This document shows, piece by piece, positions 60,865 to 64,000 of a DNA stretch of 64,000 bases (positions within the stretch are counted from its first letter, which is position 1; each line of letters begins with the position of its first letter). The position numbers and the translations under genes are program-made. This DNA is from Variovorax sp. 54. Lineage in GTDB: Bacteria; Pseudomonadota; Gammaproteobacteria; Burkholderiales; Burkholderiaceae_C. The notes beneath the pieces are model-generated. The model searched no databases. It worked only from the letters and a program-made list of their open reading frames with translations, and was not told the origin of the DNA. The stretch is from positions 6,527,501-6,591,500 of the forward strand of contig NZ_PEFF01000001.1 of NCBI RefSeq assembly GCF_002754375.1, in the 5' to 3' direction.

Positions 60865-62295
60865 TCAGGCGTGCGGGCTTGTCGTCTTCAGCCGCAGACT
60901 GCTGAAAACCGCAGCCACCGCCGCGCAGCCCGCCGCCAGCACCAGCGCCACCACCGGACCGTGTCCGCCGTGTGGGCTCCAGATGCTGAACACCGCCGCC
61001 AGCACCACGGCCCCCAGCGTCTGCCCTGTGAGCCGCGCCGTGCCGAGCATGCCGCTGGCCGCACCACTTCGGTGCGCCGGCGGCGAGCTCACGATGGTGT
61101 GGTTGTTGGGCGACTGGAACAGGCCGAAGCCCAGGCCGCACAGCGCCATGCGCCAGGCGATGTCGGCATTGCCCGGGTGCGCCGGCAGCGCCGCCAGCAG
61201 CGCAAGGCCGGTGGCCAGCAGGCCCAGGCCGATGCCGCCCAGCAGCCCGTCGGGGTAGCGCCCGATCAGCCGGCCGGCGATGGGCGCCATCACCACGATG
61301 GCCAGCGGCCACGCGGTGATGAGCAGGCCTGCCTCGATGTGGCTGCGGCCGTACACATCGAGCAGCAAGAACGGCAGTGCGATGTAGGCCAGCATCTGCG
61401 CGCAGAACGCCGCCACCGAGGTGCCCATCGACAGCGCGAACACCGGAATGCGCAGCAGGTCGATGGGGAACAGCGGCACCGTCAGCTTGCGCTGGCGCCG
61501 CAGGTAGACAAAACCCACCGCCAGCCCGGCCCCCAGCGTGGCCCAGGCCGACCACGGCGTGCCCGTGGCCTGCACCCCGCCCTCGCGCACGCCCAGCTGG
61601 TCCACGCCGAGGAAGACCAGCGAGAACATCAGCACGTTGAGCGTCACGTCGACCAGCGAGAAGCGCGCGCCCGCGGCCGGCGCCGAGCGGTTGAACGGCA
61701 ACGCCCGCATGCCCAGCGCAAAGGTGACGATGCCCAGCGGCACGTTGATGGCAAAGAGCCACGGCCACGACGCCACCGACAGGATCGCCGCTGCCACCGA
61801 AGGCCCAGCCACCGACGAGGTGGCGACCACCAGCGAGTTGATCGCCATGCCCTTGCCCAGCTGCGCCGACGGGTAGGTGAGCCGCACCAGCGCCGCGTTG
61901 ACGCTCATGATCCCCGCCGCGCCCAGCCCCTGGAGCGCGCGCGACGCGATCAGCGTGCCGAGCGAATTGGCGAAGGTCGCGGCCAGCGAGGAGACGGTGA
62001 ACACCGCCATGCCCACGAGGTACACGCGCCGGTAGCCCACGAGGTCGCCCAGCGAAGCCAGCGGCAGCAGCATCACCAGCGTGGCGATCTGGTAGGCGTT
62101 GACCACCCAGATCGCCTGCGCCGGCGTGGCCTGCAGCTCGCGTGCGATGCCCGGCAGCGCGAGATTGACGATGGTCCCGTCGAGCACCGACACCGTGAGC
62201 CCGAGGATGATGACCAGCATCGCCCAGCCGCGAGCGGGCGAAGCGAGGCCGTCGAGGGGAAGCGGCTTGGCGTCGCTTGCTGTGGCCGCCGTCAT
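60865..62295 (-). CDS. DHA2-type MFS exporter
   Basis: A 476-residue MFS transporter (about fourteen spans): MLVIILGLTVSVLDGTIVNLALPGIA, ASLGDLVGYRRVYLVGM, ASRALQGLGAAGIMSVNAALV and AGPSVAAAILSVASW. It is probably a drug/H+ antiporter. The start at 62295 is 1 base after the stop of the Bcr/CflA gene, so the two exporters are translationally coupled. It shares the pqi operon direction. Confidence 0.92.
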   Translation of the reverse strand: MTAATASDAKPLPLDGLASPARGWAMLVIILGLTVSVLDGTIVNLALPGIARELQATPAQAIWVVNAYQIATLVMLLPLASLGDLVGYRRVYLVGMAVFTVSSLAATFANSLGTLIASRALQGLGAAGIMSVNAALVRLTYPSAQLGKGMAINSLVVATSSVAGPSVAAAILSVASWPWLFAINVPLGIVTFALGMRALPFNRSAPAAGARFSLVDVTLNVLMFSLVFLGVDQLGVREGGVQATGTPWSAWATLGAGLAVGFVYLRRQRKLTVPLFPIDLLRIPVFALSMGTSVAAFCAQMLAYIALPFLLLDVYGRSHIEAGLLITAWPLAIVVMAPIAGRLIGRYPDGLLGGIGLGLLATGLALLAALPAHPGNADIAWRMALCGLGFGLFQSPNNHTIVSSPPAHRSGAASGMLGTARLTGQTLGAVVLAAVFSIWSPHGGHGPVVALVLAAGCAAVAAVFSSLRLKTTSPHA

Positions 62296-62296
62296 G

Positions 62297-63514
62297 TCAG
62301 GCCCCTTGCGCCCTGCCCTCGGTCGGCTCGGAGCGCACACCGCCGAGCGTGAGCCAGGTCAGCACCAGCGCGATGAGGGCGCCGGCGGCCATGCCCGCCA
62401 CCATCGGCAGCGGACGGCCGTTGGAGAACAGGCCCACCACCGCCATCGCGAGCGCGCCGGTCAGCATCTGCAGCGTGCCCAGCAGCGCGGAGGCCGTGCC
62501 GGCGATGGCGCCGTGCATCTCGAGCGCGAGCACGCCGGTGGTCGGGATCACGAGGCCCATGAAGCCCGAGGCGATGAAGTACAGGACGATCAGCACCCAG
62601 AGGTTGTCGCCGCCCATCGCGAAGTAGATGAACATGGCGACCATCGCCACGCCGCAGCAGACCACGCCGAACTTGACGAGGTTGACCAGCCCGTAGCGCT
62701 CGCCCAGCGAGCCCGTGAACTGCGAGGCTGCAATGAAGGCCGCCGCGTTCACGCCGAAGGCCACGCTGTACATCGCGGGCGACAGGCCGTAGTGGTCGAT
62801 CATCACGAAGGACGAGTTCGCCAGGTAGGTGAAGAAGCCCGCCATGGCGAAGCTGCCGATGAACACCAGCCCGAGGTAGTGCCAGTCGCGCAGCAGCAGC
62901 CAGTAGGCCGACAGCGCGCTGCCCAGGCTGCTTTCGACGCGCTCCGAGGCCGGGCGCGTTTCGTCGAGCAGCTTGACCATCATGGCCAGGCCCGCCACCG
63001 CGGCGATGGTGACGGCCCAGAACACGCCGCGCCAGCCGGTGAAGGCGATGACCACGCTGCCCGCGAGCGGCGCCAGGATCGGCGACACGCTGAACACCAG
63101 CATCAGCAAAGACATCAGCCGCGCGGCGTCGGTGCCGGTGTGCAGGTCGCGCACCACGGCGCGCGGAATCGCCATGCCCGCGGCGGCGCCCAGGCCCTGC
63201 ACGAAGCGCAGAGCGATCAGCGTCTGGATGTCGGTCGCCAACGCGCAGCCCACGCTGGCGAGCGCGAACAGCACCAGCCCGGCGTACAGCGGCGGCTTGC
63301 GCCCGACCATGTCGGAGATCGGGCCGTAGAGCAGCTGCCCCGCGCCGAGCGACAGGAAGAAGGCGGTGAGGCTCATCTGCACCGCGCCGATGTCCGCATG
63401 CAGGCTCTGCCCGATGGCGGGCAAAGCCGGGAGGTACATGTCGATTGCGAAGGGCCCGATGGCGGAGAGCAGGCCCAACAACAGGGCCATTTTGAAGAAC
63501 GGAGAAGAACGCAT
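62297..63514 (-). CDS. Bcr/CflA-type MFS exporter
   Basis: A 405-residue twelve-span MFS protein of the Bcr/CflA drug-resistance group: LLGLLSAIGPFAIDMYLPALPAIGQ is the diagnostic first span, then GQLLYGPISDMVGRKPPLYAGL (motif A) and RFVQGLGAAAGMAIPRAVVRDL. The start at 63514 (MRSSPFFKMALLLG) is chosen over a 9-residue longer frame. It probably exports bicyclomycin-, chloramphenicol- or similar compounds; the substrate cannot be read. Confidence 0.92.
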   Translation of the reverse strand: MRSSPFFKMALLLGLLSAIGPFAIDMYLPALPAIGQSLHADIGAVQMSLTAFFLSLGAGQLLYGPISDMVGRKPPLYAGLVLFALASVGCALATDIQTLIALRFVQGLGAAAGMAIPRAVVRDLHTGTDAARLMSLLMLVFSVSPILAPLAGSVVIAFTGWRGVFWAVTIAAVAGLAMMVKLLDETRPASERVESSLGSALSAYWLLLRDWHYLGLVFIGSFAMAGFFTYLANSSFVMIDHYGLSPAMYSVAFGVNAAAFIAASQFTGSLGERYGLVNLVKFGVVCCGVAMVAMFIYFAMGGDNLWVLIVLYFIASGFMGLVIPTTGVLALEMHGAIAGTASALLGTLQMLTGALAMAVVGLFSNGRPLPMVAGMAAGALIALVLTWLTLGGVRSEPTEGRAQGA

Positions 63515-63612
63515 TGGGTCGATTGTGGCGAAGGCTCGCAATCGGTGCAGGCGTGGGGTCGGCGGCTTTCGCCGCTAGTGCATTCGTTCTACCGGGCGGT
63601 ACGCCGCCCCGT

Positions 63613-64000
63613 TCAGTACAGCGTCGACCGCTGCCGCGCGGGCAGTTCGCGGTCGTAGGTGACGCCGTCGAAGGCCGCATCGGTCAGCGCGGAAAGGATG
63701 GCGCCCGGCGTCGGCACGGTGCGCGGCGCGTCCTCCGGCACCGGCGCCCAGAGTTTCGAACGCTGGATCGCGCGGGCGCACTGGAAGAACACGGTCTCGA
63801 CGCTGATCTCGATCACGCACTGCGGCGCGCGCCCTTCCACCGCGAAGCGCGCCAGCAACTCGGGCGCCACGCTGATACGTGCGCGCCCGTTCACGCGCAG
63901 CGTCTCGCCCACGCCCGGAATCAGGAACAGCAAGGCCACGCGCGGGTCGGCCACGATGTTGCGCAGGCTGTCGATGCGGTTGTTGCCGCGCCGCTCGGGC
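63613..64000 (-). CDS. PPOX-class FMN-dependent flavoprotein (MSMEG_1061 type), partial
   Basis: The minus-strand frame is open to the right edge and reads RRGNNRIDSLRNIVADPRVA, LLFLIPGVGETLRVNGRARIS, QCVIEISVETVFFQCARAIQRSKLW, ending ELPARQRSTLY. The GNNRIDSLRNI and PGVGETLRVNG blocks are typical of pyridoxamine-phosphate-oxidase-like FMN proteins. Only the C-terminal 128 residues are in the window. It lies about 100 bases upstream of the Bcr/CflA gene. Confidence 0.88.
   Translation of the reverse strand, partial: PERRGNNRIDSLRNIVADPRVALLFLIPGVGETLRVNGRARISVAPELLARFAVEGRAPQCVIEISVETVFFQCARAIQRSKLWAPVPEDAPRTVPTPGAILSALTDAAFDGVTYDRELPARQRSTLY

Noticed and set aside
60871..63658. Plus-strand frames of about 500 codons opposite the two MFS genes
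   Set aside because: His/Arg/Gln-rich antisense shadows typical of high-GC membrane-protein genes.

Overview
The window looks like chromosome from a high-GC betaproteobacterium of the Comamonadaceae, most like Variovorax. This is inferred from codon and base composition, a Bug/TctC solute-binding protein, the mltG-tmk-holB-pilZ-tatD order, a split pqiA operon, a YbgC-GNAT fusion and C-rich/G-rich intergenic hairpins. No rRNA, tRNA or CRISPR array was found.

Left flank (1-2340): a pirin gene cut by the window edge, a DoxX gene, a 42-residue membrane peptide gene, and the 3' remnant of a zinc-independent quinone oxidoreductase gene broken at about 2340.

Accessory region (about 2340-22600): this stretch has lower GC, many gene fragments and few housekeeping genes. 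It holds three modules. (1) 2349-11110 is a Tn7/Tn5053-type transposition set: a TniA-like DDE transposase missing its N-terminal DNA-binding part, a TniB-like ATPase and a TniQ-like zinc-finger protein. They are followed by a large DUF3701-type tyrosine recombinase whose catalytic residues are mostly replaced, and then by an intact tyrosine recombinase divergent from a KfrA-like coiled-coil protein. The last pair resembles the TnpS/TnpT cointegrate-resolution module of Tn4651-type transposons, and an inverted repeat lies between them. (2) 11111-18033 is a patchwork with an ORC/AAA-type ATPase, a YodC-like protein with a small partner, a STAS-GHKL-DUF4325 protein, a TPR fragment and an AbiU2/HEPN-like protein. 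It has the look of a defence or cargo zone. (3) 18199-21559 is a translationally coupled trio of large serine recombinase, ParB-like and RepB-like proteins. A repeat cluster follows it, then two small genes and a dif-like 28-bp site near 22573-22600.

Core region (22642-64000): a minus-strand operon mltG-tmk-holB-pilZ-tatD-ankyrin with divergent ygfZ; a secreted hypothetical; a cluster of YbgC-GNAT fusion, HSL-type esterase and exported FAH-family protein with divergent Fe-ADH; a Bug protein; patatin; tex; and a NarL/FixJ two-component system divergent from three secreted proteins, two of which are strongly low-complexity. Next come a membrane protein, a GIY-YIG-like protein coupled to MarR, DUF2239 coupled to a MATE exporter, a VOC protein and a serine hydrolase. 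A FecI/FecR/TonB-receptor iron-uptake signalling set follows, then a PAN-domain phosphodiesterase, a flavin monooxygenase with a DHA2 exporter, the pqiA1-pqiA2-pqiB-pqiC operon, two more MFS exporters and a PPOX flavoprotein cut by the right edge.

All assignments come from reading the sequence and recalled family motifs. No database search was run, so family names should be read as motif-based recognition.
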